This document shows positions 24,265 through 32,900 of a stretch of 64,000 nucleotides of DNA, piece after piece; the first letter of the stretch is position 1, and each line of letters begins with the position of its first letter. The DNA is taken from positions 1 through 64,000 of the forward strand of contig CAJJZS010000005.1 in the NCBI GenBank assembly GCA_905197685.1, in the 5' to 3' direction. Below the pieces are notes generated by a model, which made no database searches, was not told the DNA's origin, and worked only from the letters and a program-made list of their open reading frames with translations. This DNA is from an uncultured Oscillospiraceae bacterium. Lineage in GTDB: Bacteria; Bacillota; Clostridia; Oscillospirales; Ruminococcaceae. The position numbers and the translations under genes were made by a program.

Positions 24265-24972
24265 ATGTCTGTACCTACTCCTCATAATCAGGCAACATTC
24301 GGCGAAATTGCAAAAACGGTGCTGCTGCCCGGCGACCCGCTGCGGGCAAAACTGTTGGCAGAAACTTATCTTGAAAATCCGGTTTGCTATAATCAGGTTC
24401 GGGGAATGTTGGGATATACCGGAACCTATCGGGGGAAGCCAGTTTCGGTGCAGGGCAGCGGAATGGGAATGCCCTCGATGGGGATTTATTCCCACGAGCT
24501 GTTTAAATTTTACGGAGCAGAAACGATTATTCGCATCGGTTCTGCCGGAGCGGTGGACCCGGAGCTGAAAATCGGTGATATTGTGGTGGCGGTATCCTCC
24601 TGCACAACCTCCAATTACGCGGCGCAGTATCACCTACCCGGTTCGTTTGCTCCGACTGCGGATTTTGACCTGGCACGCCGCGCAGCGCAAAGCTGCGAGG
24701 AGCGGGGGCTGCGCTATCGGGCAGGAACGGTGCTGACTTCCGACTGGTTTTACGACGAATCACAGGGACTGCCCGAATGGCAGAAAATGGGCGTGCTTGC
24801 TGTTGAGATGGAGTCTGCCGCACTTTATATGGAAGCGGCGCGGGCGAAAAAGAAGGCGCTGTGTCTGCTGACTGTATCGGATAATCCGTTTACCGGAGAG
24901 GCTGTTTCTGCCGAGGTTCGCAAAAATTCCTTTACACAGATGATGGAGGTTGCCCTGTCCTTAGTAAAATAA
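24265..24972 (+). CDS. deoD: Purine-nucleoside phosphorylase (DeoD type)
   Basis: A 235-aa protein, the usual DeoD length. It splits purine (deoxy)nucleosides with phosphate into free base and (deoxy)ribose-1-phosphate. Visible signatures are LLPGDPLRAKLLAETYL near residue 22 (phosphate-binding), GMGMPSMGIYSHEL near 68, GSAGAVDPELKIGDIVV near 93, VEMESAALYMEA near 182, and SDNPFTGEAV near 204 holding the catalytic Asp. The frame is open 41 codons upstream, but ATG 24265 starts the conserved protein. First gene of deoD-deoB-cdd, with 34 bp to deoB. Confidence 0.96.
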   Translation: MSVPTPHNQATFGEIAKTVLLPGDPLRAKLLAETYLENPVCYNQVRGMLGYTGTYRGKPVSVQGSGMGMPSMGIYSHELFKFYGAETIIRIGSAGAVDPELKIGDIVVAVSSCTTSNYAAQYHLPGSFAPTADFDLARRAAQSCEERGLRYRAGTVLTSDWFYDESQGLPEWQKMGVLAVEMESAALYMEAARAKKKALCLLTVSDNPFTGEAVSAEVRKNSFTQMMEVALSLVK

Positions 24973-25006
24973 AGCATCCTGTTTTTTGTTGAAGGAGGAA
25001 GTTTTG

Positions 25007-26197
25007 ATGAAACGTGTGTTTTTAATTGTATTGGATAGTTTTGGAATAGGGGAACTGCCGGACGCCGACAAGTATGGGGACAGCGGAAGCAATACGCTGG
25101 CAGCCTGCTATGCGACGGGAAGATTACAGCTTCCCAATCTGCAAAAATTAGGTTTGTTCCAGATTGACGGAGTGAATGTGGGGGAGAAATTCCCGAAACC
25201 TGTGGGAGCCTACGGAAGAATGGCGGAGCGTTCCGCCGGGAAAGACACCACAACCGGACACTGGGAGCTGATGGGGCTGGTTTCCCCGAAAGCGATGCCG
25301 ACCTATCCGGACGGATTTCCGCTGGAGATTATCGAAGAACTCAGCCGCCGCACCCGCCGCGGGATTTTGTGCGATCGCCCTTACTCGGGCACAAAGGTGA
25401 TTCAGGATTACGGAGAAAAACACATACGAACCGGAGATTTGATTGTGTATACTTCGGCAGACAGTGTGCTGCAAATTGCCGCCCATGAGGAAACAGTGCC
25501 GTTGGAGGAACTGTATCGTTATTGCAAAATTGCCAGGGAAATTATGCAGGGAGAACACGCGGTCGGAAGGATTATTGCGCGTCCCTTTGTGGGAAAACGC
25601 GCCGGTGAATTTACCCGCACGGCAAACCGCCGAGATTTTTCATTGGTTCCGCCAAAGGATACGCTGTTGGACTGCCTGCAAAAAAATGGGTTAGAAACGA
25701 TAGGTGTCGGGAAAATTTCGGATATTTTTGCAGGTAAGGGAATTTCCCGCAAGGTTGTGACCCATTCCAATTCTGAGGGGATTTTGCGCACCTTAGAGCT
25801 GTGCGGGGAAGATTTTACCGGGTTGTGTTTTGTGAATCTGGTGGATTTTGATATGCTGTACGGACATCGCAACGATGCGATAGGTTATGCAAACGCGCTG
25901 AATCGTTTTGACGAAGCGTTGGACGAGTTACTGCCGATGCTCAAAAAAGACGATTTACTGGTGATTACTGCGGATCACGGTTGTGACCCTTCTACCGAAT
26001 CGACCGACCACAGCCGCGAGTATGTACCTGTTTTGTGCTACAATAAAGAGATGAGCAAAGGTGTCAATCTGGGAACGAGGGATAGTTTTGCCGACCTTGC
26101 GACAACGATTGCCGAATGTTTCGGTATTTCATTTCCCGGGAAATCTTTTGCCCCTCTTATGATGCAGCACGCAGAGAAAGAGCAGACGGAAGAATAA
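25007..26197 (+). CDS. deoB: Phosphopentomutase
   Basis: A 396-aa protein, usual length. It interconverts (deoxy)ribose-1-phosphate and (deoxy)ribose-5-phosphate, the step after DeoD. It belongs to the alkaline phosphatase superfamily with two Mn ions. Visible are RVFLIVLDSFGIGELPDAD at the N-terminus, the catalytic Thr region KDTTTGHWELMG near residue 83, and the metal ligands DFDMLYGHRND near 283 and TADHGCDPSTESTDH near 323. ATG 25007 follows GGAGG by seven bases. Its 3' part contains a copy of the ATTTCCCGGGAAAT palindrome at 26131. Cdd follows 16 bp later. Confidence 0.97.
   Translation: MKRVFLIVLDSFGIGELPDADKYGDSGSNTLAACYATGRLQLPNLQKLGLFQIDGVNVGEKFPKPVGAYGRMAERSAGKDTTTGHWELMGLVSPKAMPTYPDGFPLEIIEELSRRTRRGILCDRPYSGTKVIQDYGEKHIRTGDLIVYTSADSVLQIAAHEETVPLEELYRYCKIAREIMQGEHAVGRIIARPFVGKRAGEFTRTANRRDFSLVPPKDTLLDCLQKNGLETIGVGKISDIFAGKGISRKVVTHSNSEGILRTLELCGEDFTGLCFVNLVDFDMLYGHRNDAIGYANALNRFDEALDELLPMLKKDDLLVITADHGCDPSTESTDHSREYVPVLCYNKEMSKGVNLGTRDSFADLATTIAECFGISFPGKSFAPLMMQHAEKEQTEE
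26131..26144. repeat. Palindrome ATTTCCCGGGAAAT, copy 2 (inside deoB)
   Basis: The same 14 bp as at 21712, here inside the deoB coding sequence. Confidence 0.7.
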
Positions 26198-26213
26198 AAA
26201 GGAGGGAAAAGGA

Positions 26214-26630
26214 TTGTACGAAAAACGGTTGATTGAGCTTGCTTTAGAAGCAAGAAGCCGTTCCTATTGTCCGTATTCCGGCTTTGCGGTGGGCGCAGCA
26301 CTGCTTTGCCAGGACGGAACGATATACACCGGCTGCAATATCGAGTCCTCCGCCTACACACCGACTGTTTGCGCCGAACGCGTTGCTATTTTTAAAGCGG
26401 TTTCGGAGGGAAAGAGAGATTTTATCTGTATGGCAGTGACGGGAGGAAACAAAGACGCTGATATTCTTCCCATTACAACCCCGTGCGGGGTATGCCGCCA
26501 GGTGATGATGGAATTTTGTAACCCGCAGACCTTTTTGGTATTCTGCGCTTCTTCGCCAGAGCGGTACAAAGCGTATACGCTGGCGCAGCTGCTGCCTAAG
26601 GGATTCGGTCCGAGTAATTTGGAGCTATAG
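26214..26630 (+). CDS. cdd: Cytidine deaminase
   Basis: A 138-aa protein, the length of the homotetrameric class. It converts (deoxy)cytidine to (deoxy)uridine. The N-terminal RSRSYCPYSGFAVGAALLC binds substrate. The zinc site is seen in NIESSAYTPTVCAERVAIFKAV (Cys near residue 54 with the catalytic Glu two residues later) and PCGVCRQVMMEF near 88-91. The start is TTG at 26214, with a GGAGGGAAAAGG site just before. It ends the deoD-deoB-cdd salvage operon, and its product feeds pyrimidine breakdown and reuse. No terminator follows; instead the intergenic repeats begin. Confidence 0.95.
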   Translation: MYEKRLIELALEARSRSYCPYSGFAVGAALLCQDGTIYTGCNIESSAYTPTVCAERVAIFKAVSEGKRDFICMAVTGGNKDADILPITTPCGVCRQVMMEFCNPQTFLVFCASSPERYKAYTLAQLLPKGFGPSNLEL

Positions 26631-26642
26631 AAGCGACAGGCA

Positions 26643-26816
26643 GCGACAGTTAAAGTTAGCAGAAGAAACAGCTTTTGGGTACTGTCGCTCGAAAATCTAC
26701 ACATTCGCTTGATTTTCCGGAAGAAGCACAGCGACAGTTAAAGTTTGCAGACAAAATAGCTTTTGCGTACTGTTGCTTGAGGATTTATCAATAATACAAT
26801 ATTTTCCGGGAAATAC
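26643..26816 (+). repeat. Two diverged copies of the GCGACAG repeat family
   Basis: Copies start at 26643 and 26731 (88 bp each). Both open with GCGACAGTTAAAGTT and have an internal ACTGTCGCT- or ACTGTTGCT-like arm, then GATTTTCCGG or ATTTTCCGGG. They are shorter than the units at 17138 and have lost most of the second hairpin. I can find no coding role. Confidence 0.8.
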
Positions 26817-26842
26817 GGGCAATTAAAAAGAATAAAATACAG

Positions 26843-26877
26843 AATGAGGTTCGATGTTTTTATCGAACCTCATTTTT
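26843..26877 (-). terminator. Intrinsic terminator after the ABC exporter pair
   Basis: ATGAGGTTCGAT pairs with ATCGAACCTCAT around GTTTTT, with a T/A run on both sides. Confidence 0.9.
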
Positions 26878-26894
26878 ACAGATGGGATAAAAGG

Positions 26895-28595
26895 TTAAAT
26901 TTTGTTTGGAGAAACGGTTAATTGATTTAATTTTCCGTTATTTAAGAGGTAAACCTTATCGGCATAGTTGATAAAATCTTTTTTGTGGGTAATCATCAGG
27001 ATTGTTTTTTCCCCTTTATAGCGCAAAATATTTTGTATCATAATCTGTTCGGTTTCCGCATCAAGATTGGAGGTTCCTTCGTCAATAAGCAGAATCGGTC
27101 TGTCGCTCAACAACATTCTTGCCCATGCAAGTCGCTGTTTTTGTCCGCCGGAAAGGTTGCCGGAAGCGTCATCCACAACATAATGATAGCCGTTTTCAAA
27201 CTCGGAGATGAATCGGTGAGCCCCTGCCTCTTTGCAGATACGAATCTGTTCTTGCTCGTTTGGGGTTTTCTGCACCATGCTCAGGTTTTCGGAGACGGAC
27301 ATGGAAAAAATTTGATTGGACTGATCCATATATGCAATTTGACTTCTGATTTCCTGCTTGGAAAGTTCCTTGCTGTTTTTTCCGAATATCTCGTATTCTC
27401 CGTCAGTTTGTTGATAAAATTGCAGAATAATTTTTCCGAGGGTACTTTTTCCGGCTCCGCTTTCCCCCATTAGAAGGGTGAATGACCCTCTTTTTATTTC
27501 AAGAGATACATGATTTAGAATCATTTTGTCTTCAAACCCGAAAGAAAGATCATGAAAAGCAATAGCGGGAGCCTGCGCTTCCGATTGCATGGATTTTTGC
27601 GGCTCTGCTTTTGTTGTATGTTGCGAATTTTGTGTTTCCTGAGCAGCTTTTTCTAATTCTTCGATTCGTTCAATAGAAGGCGCGGCATTTTTTACTTCAT
27701 TTCGGAAAGAAGAAATATTCTGGAAAAGGTACATGGCATTTCCCTGTAGAGAGATAATTGCTGCGATTGCTCCGACAGAAAGCTGACCGCGAACAACAAA
27801 GAGCAGACCGACTCCGATGATAGCAATCCGATTGATTTGAGAGAGAAACGAGTCGATATTTTTGGCATTTTTCATCGAAAGTTCTGCCTTTTTTTCTTCC
27901 TCGCTCAGCTGTTGGCACTGTTTGGAAAACTGTTCCGCAAAGTGACCTTGCGCGTGTGACATGACAATGTCGGTCCAACCGTCCAGCAGTTCCACAACAC
28001 TTTGCAGCATCTGACTGTGTTTTTTTTGCCTGTTTGCAGCCCTTACCTGCACTTGGGCGGTGATTGCCTTGTTTAGGTACATCTGAATAAATCCCAACGC
28101 CAGTGATAATAATGCCAGTCTAACATCATAATAAAACAGCATAACGGTTGCGATACTGCCGTGAATCAGGGTAAAGAAAAAATTGGGAATGTGAATCAGA
28201 TAGATTTGCTCCATACTGACTAAATCTTTGGTGATTCTGGTCAAGACATCTCCCCGTTCAAAGGTTTCATAGGATTCGCAGCTTTGGCAGATGATTTTTT
28301 CTGCCAAACCTCCACGGATTTCCGACATGGTGCTTCGGACACAGTGGTTTTTGCTTTGAGTCAGAATTGGTTCTAATATGATAGCGACAAGCAGAGAGAT
28401 TGCCGAAATCAGCAATCCTTGCATAAAATACCGAGATTCCCGATATTCCACGGCATTCAGCATTTTCTGCATGATAACAGCCAGTACCAGATTATAACAG
28501 ACAGAACCGATGAGGTTACAACCCAACATGGAAAGAAAGTACCGATTTTTATTTTTTCCCAACGGCTGTAACAAAGAATTTGCTTTCCCCTTCAA
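26895..28595 (-). CDS. ABC exporter half-transporter (TMD-NBD), second of a pair
   Basis: A 566-aa protein with a six-helix ABC type IV membrane domain (about residues 15-300) and then an ATPase domain: Walker A GESGAGKST near 372, Q-loop YMDQSNQIF near 418, signature LSGGQKQRLAWARML near 473, and Walker B PILLIDEGTSN near 494. It starts 47 bp inside the end of the upstream gene 28549-30171, so translation is probably coupled and the two half-transporters make a heterodimer. Both proteins have full catalytic motifs. The cargo is unknown; heterodimers of this kind move drugs, peptides or lipids. Confidence 0.93.
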   Translation of the reverse strand: MKGKANSLLQPLGKNKNRYFLSMLGCNLIGSVCYNLVLAVIMQKMLNAVEYRESRYFMQGLLISAISLLVAIILEPILTQSKNHCVRSTMSEIRGGLAEKIICQSCESYETFERGDVLTRITKDLVSMEQIYLIHIPNFFFTLIHGSIATVMLFYYDVRLALLSLALGFIQMYLNKAITAQVQVRAANRQKKHSQMLQSVVELLDGWTDIVMSHAQGHFAEQFSKQCQQLSEEEKKAELSMKNAKNIDSFLSQINRIAIIGVGLLFVVRGQLSVGAIAAIISLQGNAMYLFQNISSFRNEVKNAAPSIERIEELEKAAQETQNSQHTTKAEPQKSMQSEAQAPAIAFHDLSFGFEDKMILNHVSLEIKRGSFTLLMGESGAGKSTLGKIILQFYQQTDGEYEIFGKNSKELSKQEIRSQIAYMDQSNQIFSMSVSENLSMVQKTPNEQEQIRICKEAGAHRFISEFENGYHYVVDDASGNLSGGQKQRLAWARMLLSDRPILLIDEGTSNLDAETEQIMIQNILRYKGEKTILMITHKKDFINYADKVYLLNNGKLNQLTVSPNKI

Positions 28596-30171
28596 CTTGA
28601 AGCACCTCTCTTTCCAGTTTGATTGTTTTAATGCCGCCCCAGTACGGCAGATATTGGTGAGTAACTACAATCACCGTTTTTCCATCAAAATATTCGGACA
28701 ATGTTTTTTGAAGCTCGATTGATTTTTCCGGATTTAAAGCGGATAGGGGTTCGTCCATTAACCACACCTCAGCATCGACCGCTGCGGCGCGGGCAATTGC
28801 CAGACGCTTTTGCTGTCCTCCGGAAAGATGGATTCCTGCATCGCCGATTTGGGTATCCAAACCTTGCGGAAGCTGTTCTATCTCTTGCCTTAATCCAACC
28901 AAATCGAGCAGGAGGTTGAGCTGTTTGTTCGAGAGGGATTTTCCCATACACAGGTTTTCCCGAATCGTTGCGGCGAACAGATAAGGTTCCTGTGGGAGAT
29001 AGCAGACCTTTTGCCGCAGTTTATCGGCGCAGTCACTGCAAAACTCTTCTCCTCCCAGCGAAATGCTGCCGCCAAAGGGGGTGTTTAAACCGCACAGGAT
29101 TTTTAACAGGGTACTTTTACCGCAGCCGCTTTCTCCCATCAAAGCAATATGTTCTCCTTTTTGTATCTGTAAATTGAAATGTTTAAAGATAGACTTGTTT
29201 TCATACGAAAAGGTTAAATCTTTGATTTCGATTGCCGATGATTGTGTTTCCGGTAGGGATTTCGGCAATTTTTCCGCTGTACCGGGTTTGGTAAGATAGT
29301 CGCTTACCTTTTCTTCAACCGGTTCTGTCATCTTTTTTGCTTTGAGCAGGTTGATGAATGATTCAATCGGAGAAATCACATACCAGATTAAAAAATTTGC
29401 TGCAAGCAGATCACCGGTCATCATTTTACCGTTTACGCACAGCCAGCCGCCGTACAGCGGAACGATGAGCTGCGGCAGGTAACGCAGCAAGATGGAGATT
29501 CTTCCTGCTACCAGGTTCAGCCTGTCCTTATCCTTTTCATCCTGTTTGAGCTGTTCGCAGTGGGTTTGGAAACGGTGAACAAAGACGGATTCTAACAAAT
29601 AGGATTTGATGATGTAAAATCCTTCCAAAATTTCTTTGATATCATGGTTTATTCGTTCTTTATCATTTAAGATGATTTTGGATTTCAGGCGAAATTTTTT
29701 GTTGATTCTTTGCGAAAGGTAAGTACACAGCGGAATGAAGATGACCGAAACACACAACAATGCGGCATTGATTTTTAGCATGAATACAACGGCAAAAGTG
29801 ATGCTGACGATGCTGATAAACAGCTCTGCTTTTTTGGAAGCGTAGTCTTTGATTTGTTCGATGCCTTCATTATATATATTTAGGATTTCCGCTTTGGAAG
29901 AATGATCCCCTATGGTGCTCAGTCGGGTAAGATAAACCTTGTTTTGCAAATTCAGTCCTGTTTTTATCTTATAGTCGGTGCAAAACCGGTCCCGTAAAGC
30001 CTGAAACAGCAGCTGCGCCAGAAGTAAAACAAGAATCAGAGGAATTTTTTGCCAAAACAATTCCATATTTCCCATAGTTGCGTCATCTACCAGTTTGGCT
30101 GTGAGATATACGATTGCCATTGCCAGCAAATTACTGATAATTCCGGAGGGAATCTGCAAAAAGAAAGTCAT
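28549..30171 (-). CDS. ABC exporter half-transporter (TMD-NBD), first of a pair
   Basis: A 540-aa protein. N-terminal membrane domain (about residues 1-260) with six hydrophobic segments, then the ATPase domain: Walker A GESGCGKST near 348, signature LSGGQQKRLAIARAA near 449, and Walker B AEVWLMDEPLSALNPE near 468. Its gene comes first and overlaps the second half-transporter by 47 bp. The start at 30171 has an AGGAGA ribosome site. Upstream (30172-30418) are the -10 candidate TATAAT (30240-30235) and two palindromes: CTGTCATTCGACAG (30219-30232) and CGACAAGTTGTCG (30310-30322). These could be operators for a regulator that I cannot identify. Confidence 0.93.
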   Translation of the reverse strand: MTFFLQIPSGIISNLLAMAIVYLTAKLVDDATMGNMELFWQKIPLILVLLLAQLLFQALRDRFCTDYKIKTGLNLQNKVYLTRLSTIGDHSSKAEILNIYNEGIEQIKDYASKKAELFISIVSITFAVVFMLKINAALLCVSVIFIPLCTYLSQRINKKFRLKSKIILNDKERINHDIKEILEGFYIIKSYLLESVFVHRFQTHCEQLKQDEKDKDRLNLVAGRISILLRYLPQLIVPLYGGWLCVNGKMMTGDLLAANFLIWYVISPIESFINLLKAKKMTEPVEEKVSDYLTKPGTAEKLPKSLPETQSSAIEIKDLTFSYENKSIFKHFNLQIQKGEHIALMGESGCGKSTLLKILCGLNTPFGGSISLGGEEFCSDCADKLRQKVCYLPQEPYLFAATIRENLCMGKSLSNKQLNLLLDLVGLRQEIEQLPQGLDTQIGDAGIHLSGGQQKRLAIARAAAVDAEVWLMDEPLSALNPEKSIELQKTLSEYFDGKTVIVVTHQYLPYWGGIKTIKLEREVLQVEGESKFFVTAVGKK

Positions 30172-30218
30172 TCAATCTCCTCTTTTCTGAAAAAGTAGTG
30201 TTGCAGTGTTGAATATCT

Positions 30219-30322
30219 GTCATTCGACAGAATGATTATAGTATCTATCATACTGTTTTTTATTCTATATTACAATATATTTTTTAAACAAATATACACA
30301 ACTTTTTCCGACAAGTTGTCGA
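30219..30322. promoter_or_regulatory. Upstream region of the ABC exporter pair with two palindromes
   Basis: A minus-strand -10 TATAAT (30240-30235) lies between the palindrome CTGTC-4-GACAG (30219-30232) and CGACAAGTTGTCG (30310-30322). Very AT-rich in between. Confidence 0.4.
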
Positions 30323-30370
30323 AAAATAAAGAAAAATATTTGGGCAAAAGGAAAAATTCAAAAAATCCCG

Positions 30371-30407
30371 CAAAAAATCCCCTCCTGCTCATTAGAGTAA
30401 GAGGGGA
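30371..30407 (-). terminator. Intrinsic terminator after the oppA-like gene
   Basis: ATCCCCTC pairs with GAGGGGAT around 16 bases, with six T on the minus strand. Confidence 0.85.
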
Positions 30408-30418
30408 TAACATTTTTG

Positions 30419-32392
30419 TTATACAAATGCTGCAATTTGGTCTGCAACGCCTTTTTCTTCACTGGTATAACCGTCCTCGTTGGTTTCCCAATTTTTCATC
30501 TTTTCGTTTTGGCAGCCGAACATAGCATTCATTTTACTGTCATTGTCAACCTTACCCAGCGCCCAGCCGATGCCGTAATAGCAGGGAATTGTCAGGGCGT
30601 GTTCAAGGAAGTAGGCTTCTGCCTTCGCATAAGCGCGGTATCTGGCGTCCAAATCGTCGGTGATGGCGTCTGCCGCGTCCACCATTTTGGTAAACTCTTT
30701 GTAAGCGTGTAGAAGGTCACGGTTTGCGTCCGTTTCTTCGGTCAGTTCGTTGACATAGGAGTAGGTGGTAGAATAATATGCGTTGTCATAGCCGTATCTT
30801 TGCTGACCCAGATAGTTTTGCGGGTCGCCGTAGTCTGCGCCCCAACCGTTGATGATGAAGGAATGAAGGTGCGGCTTGGTGACTTCTTTTCTCAGGCTGG
30901 ACACATAGGTGTTGATATTTAACTGAACATAATCGTCGCCCAAACAGTCGGAGAAAATCTGTTTCAGCACATTTGCGCTGTCCAGCGCCGACTGGTTGCT
31001 GGCGGAGATATAATAGTCAACCTCAACAGGGAAGGTGACGCCCAAAGCAGTCAGTTCTTCGATTGCCTGTTCGCGGTACTGTTGCGCTTTTTCCCGGTTC
31101 AGGCGAATCATCGTTTCCCCGTTTGATTGGGGCAGCCCCATTTCTTCCCGCACCAGTTCGGTATAATCGGTTCCGTCCGAAGTATATACCAAACCTTTCA
31201 TCGTGTAGAAGTTGTTTTCGCAGACCATCGGGTCGATTGCGTTGGTGCGTTTATAGTATTCCTTGAAATCCAATCCATAGTACCAGGAAAGGCGGAACGC
31301 TTCGTTTGCAACCGCAGTGTTCCAGTTAACATCTTTGCTGCCGTCCTCATTGTTTTTATTGTAGTTGAGCTGGAATTGGTAGCAATATTTCATCGGTACA
31401 TCGGGAATGAGATAATTATGAAATTCATCATCCGGATTTTTGGCGATGGTATTGACACGGGATTCACCCAATGATACATAATCCACTTCACCCGCCTGAT
31501 ATAACTGGAAAGCAATATCATTGGATTCCACCATCTTAATGGTTACGGTGTCAAACAATTTGGCATCTTTATCCCAATAGAGCGGATTTTTGGTTAAAAT
31601 CTTTTCATTGCCTTGGATAAAGGAGGTCATGGTGTAGCAGCCGTTATACCACATATTTTCATTATTCATTGACTTGAATCCGTCAATGCCCAGTTGGTCA
31701 ATCAACTGCTGCGGGGCGGGATAGAGGGAAGCGTAGGTTCCCAGCGAATCGAAGTAGGGTTTGGGAGCGATGCAGCGATAGATTACGGTGTAATCATCGG
31801 GAATTTCGATGCCGACCATCTCGCGGAATTTAGAACCCTCGCCCGATTTCAGCTCTCTTGCTTGCTGTTCGGACAGCGTTTTGGTGTACTCGTAATATTC
31901 CTGTGCGCCGGCAATCATTTCCATCGGCATGGAGGTGTTGACCGAATCGTTTTTATAAAAGTTTAAAATCCACTCCAGTCCTGTTGCAAAGTCCTGCGCG
32001 TTGCAGTCTGCCATTTCGTTGCCGTTGACATCAACCCACTTGACGCCCTCTCGAATGTGAAAGGTCCATGTTAAGCCATTGTCGGTAGTTTCCCATTTTT
32101 CAGCAATCGCAGGAACCAGTTCGCCCGCATTGTTTACTTCCAACAATCCGTCGGTCAGGTTGGTAAGGGTTTCAAAATCCTCGCCCTTTTGGGTACACAA
32201 GATATTAAAACCTTCTATTTCTTTGGTCAGCACTTTGGGAATCGCCAAATCCTTGATTTCCTTCCCTTCCTCCTGTTGGGCAGTTGGGGTATCCGGCGCA
32301 GTATCATTTTGCGGTTGACCTGTACTGCCGCAGGATGTCAGCACCAAAAGAAGCGCAGTGACCAAAGCGGTTGCTCGAAGTTGTTTTTTCAT
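30419..32392 (-). CDS. Oligopeptide ABC transporter substrate-binding lipoprotein (OppA-like)
   Basis: A 657-aa protein, longer than standard OppA (about 540-600). The lipobox VLTSCGS marks a lipoprotein. Family landmarks are PAIAEKWETTDNGLTWTFHIREGVKWVDVNGN near residue 95, CNAQDFATGLEWIL near 130, a RLSWYYGLDFKEY segment near 370, and a C-terminal half that includes GWGADYGDPQNYL near 518. This group binds oligopeptides for Opp-type import; no permease genes are adjacent. It has a good promoter at 32443-32471 and a terminator, so it is its own unit. It is not closely alike to the other binding protein at 4490-6148. Confidence 0.93.
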   Translation of the reverse strand: MKKQLRATALVTALLLVLTSCGSTGQPQNDTAPDTPTAQQEEGKEIKDLAIPKVLTKEIEGFNILCTQKGEDFETLTNLTDGLLEVNNAGELVPAIAEKWETTDNGLTWTFHIREGVKWVDVNGNEMADCNAQDFATGLEWILNFYKNDSVNTSMPMEMIAGAQEYYEYTKTLSEQQARELKSGEGSKFREMVGIEIPDDYTVIYRCIAPKPYFDSLGTYASLYPAPQQLIDQLGIDGFKSMNNENMWYNGCYTMTSFIQGNEKILTKNPLYWDKDAKLFDTVTIKMVESNDIAFQLYQAGEVDYVSLGESRVNTIAKNPDDEFHNYLIPDVPMKYCYQFQLNYNKNNEDGSKDVNWNTAVANEAFRLSWYYGLDFKEYYKRTNAIDPMVCENNFYTMKGLVYTSDGTDYTELVREEMGLPQSNGETMIRLNREKAQQYREQAIEELTALGVTFPVEVDYYISASNQSALDSANVLKQIFSDCLGDDYVQLNINTYVSSLRKEVTKPHLHSFIINGWGADYGDPQNYLGQQRYGYDNAYYSTTYSYVNELTEETDANRDLLHAYKEFTKMVDAADAITDDLDARYRAYAKAEAYFLEHALTIPCYYGIGWALGKVDNDSKMNAMFGCQNEKMKNWETNEDGYTSEEKGVADQIAAFV

Positions 32393-32442
32393 TCTGATTC
32401 CTCCCTCTCTGACTTGGTTAGGTATTGTTTTTCTCTGATTTC

Positions 32443-32471
32443 AGTATAAATCGACAGAGCGGTAAAATCAA
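32443..32471 (-). promoter_or_regulatory. Promoter of the oppA-like gene
   Basis: Minus strand: -35 TTGATT (32471-32466), 17 bp, -10 TATACT (32448-32443). Confidence 0.7.
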
Positions 32472-32535
32472 ATATTTATCTGTTTATCAATTCCATAAAT
32501 ATTTTTTATTCTGAAACAGTTCGTGAGAAATACTG

Positions 32536-32549
32536 ATTTCCCGGGAAAT
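32536..32549. repeat. Palindrome ATTTCCCGGGAAAT, copy 3
   Basis: The same 14 bp as at 21712, between the oppA promoter and the terminator of the coiled-coil gene. Confidence 0.7.
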
Positions 32550-32550
32550 A

Positions 32551-32597
32551 AAAATATCCGACTGCCGGACAAAACAAAGGATCGGGCAGTCGGATAT
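32551..32597 (-). terminator. Intrinsic terminator after the 59-aa coiled-coil gene
   Basis: TATCCGACTGCC pairs with GGCAGTCGGATA around 18 bases, then ATTTTTATTT on the minus strand. Confidence 0.85.
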
Positions 32598-32610
32598 TGT
32601 GTGAAAAAGA

Positions 32611-32790
32611 TTAGCGTTCTCCGTGGGCAGAGCGGTTTTCCCGCAGCTGTTCGGAAAGGCGTCCCTCGCTTTCGGCAAGAAGCTCCTCCATTTCACGGTG
32701 TTTTTGGTCGATGTAGGTTTTCAGTTCCTGAGACTGTTCTTTTAACAGCTGTTTGACTGCCTGATTTTCGGTGTTTTCCGGCTGATTCAT
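32611..32790 (-). CDS. Small 59-aa coiled-coil protein
   Basis: An open frame from ATG 32790 to TAA 32611 with AAGGAA ten bases upstream and a strong terminator downstream. The protein is MNQPENTENQ followed by a single long amphipathic helix rich in Glu, Lys, Gln and Leu (QLLKEQSQELKTYIDQKHRE, then EELLAESEGRLSEQLRE). It has no signal peptide or Cys. The heptad-like Leu spacing suggests a coiled coil, for example a small oligomeric adaptor. I do not recognise a family. The terminator, ribosome site and lack of rare codons make it likely to be a real gene. Confidence 0.65.
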   Translation of the reverse strand: MNQPENTENQAVKQLLKEQSQELKTYIDQKHREMEELLAESEGRLSEQLRENRSAHGER

Positions 32791-32900
32791 CGTTCATTTC
32801 CTTTCCTTATTATTTACAAATATAATAATTTGCTGAATTTATTATATCAGTCGAAGGGAAAGATGACAATGCAAAAAAATTGGAAAAAGGGCAGAACAAA

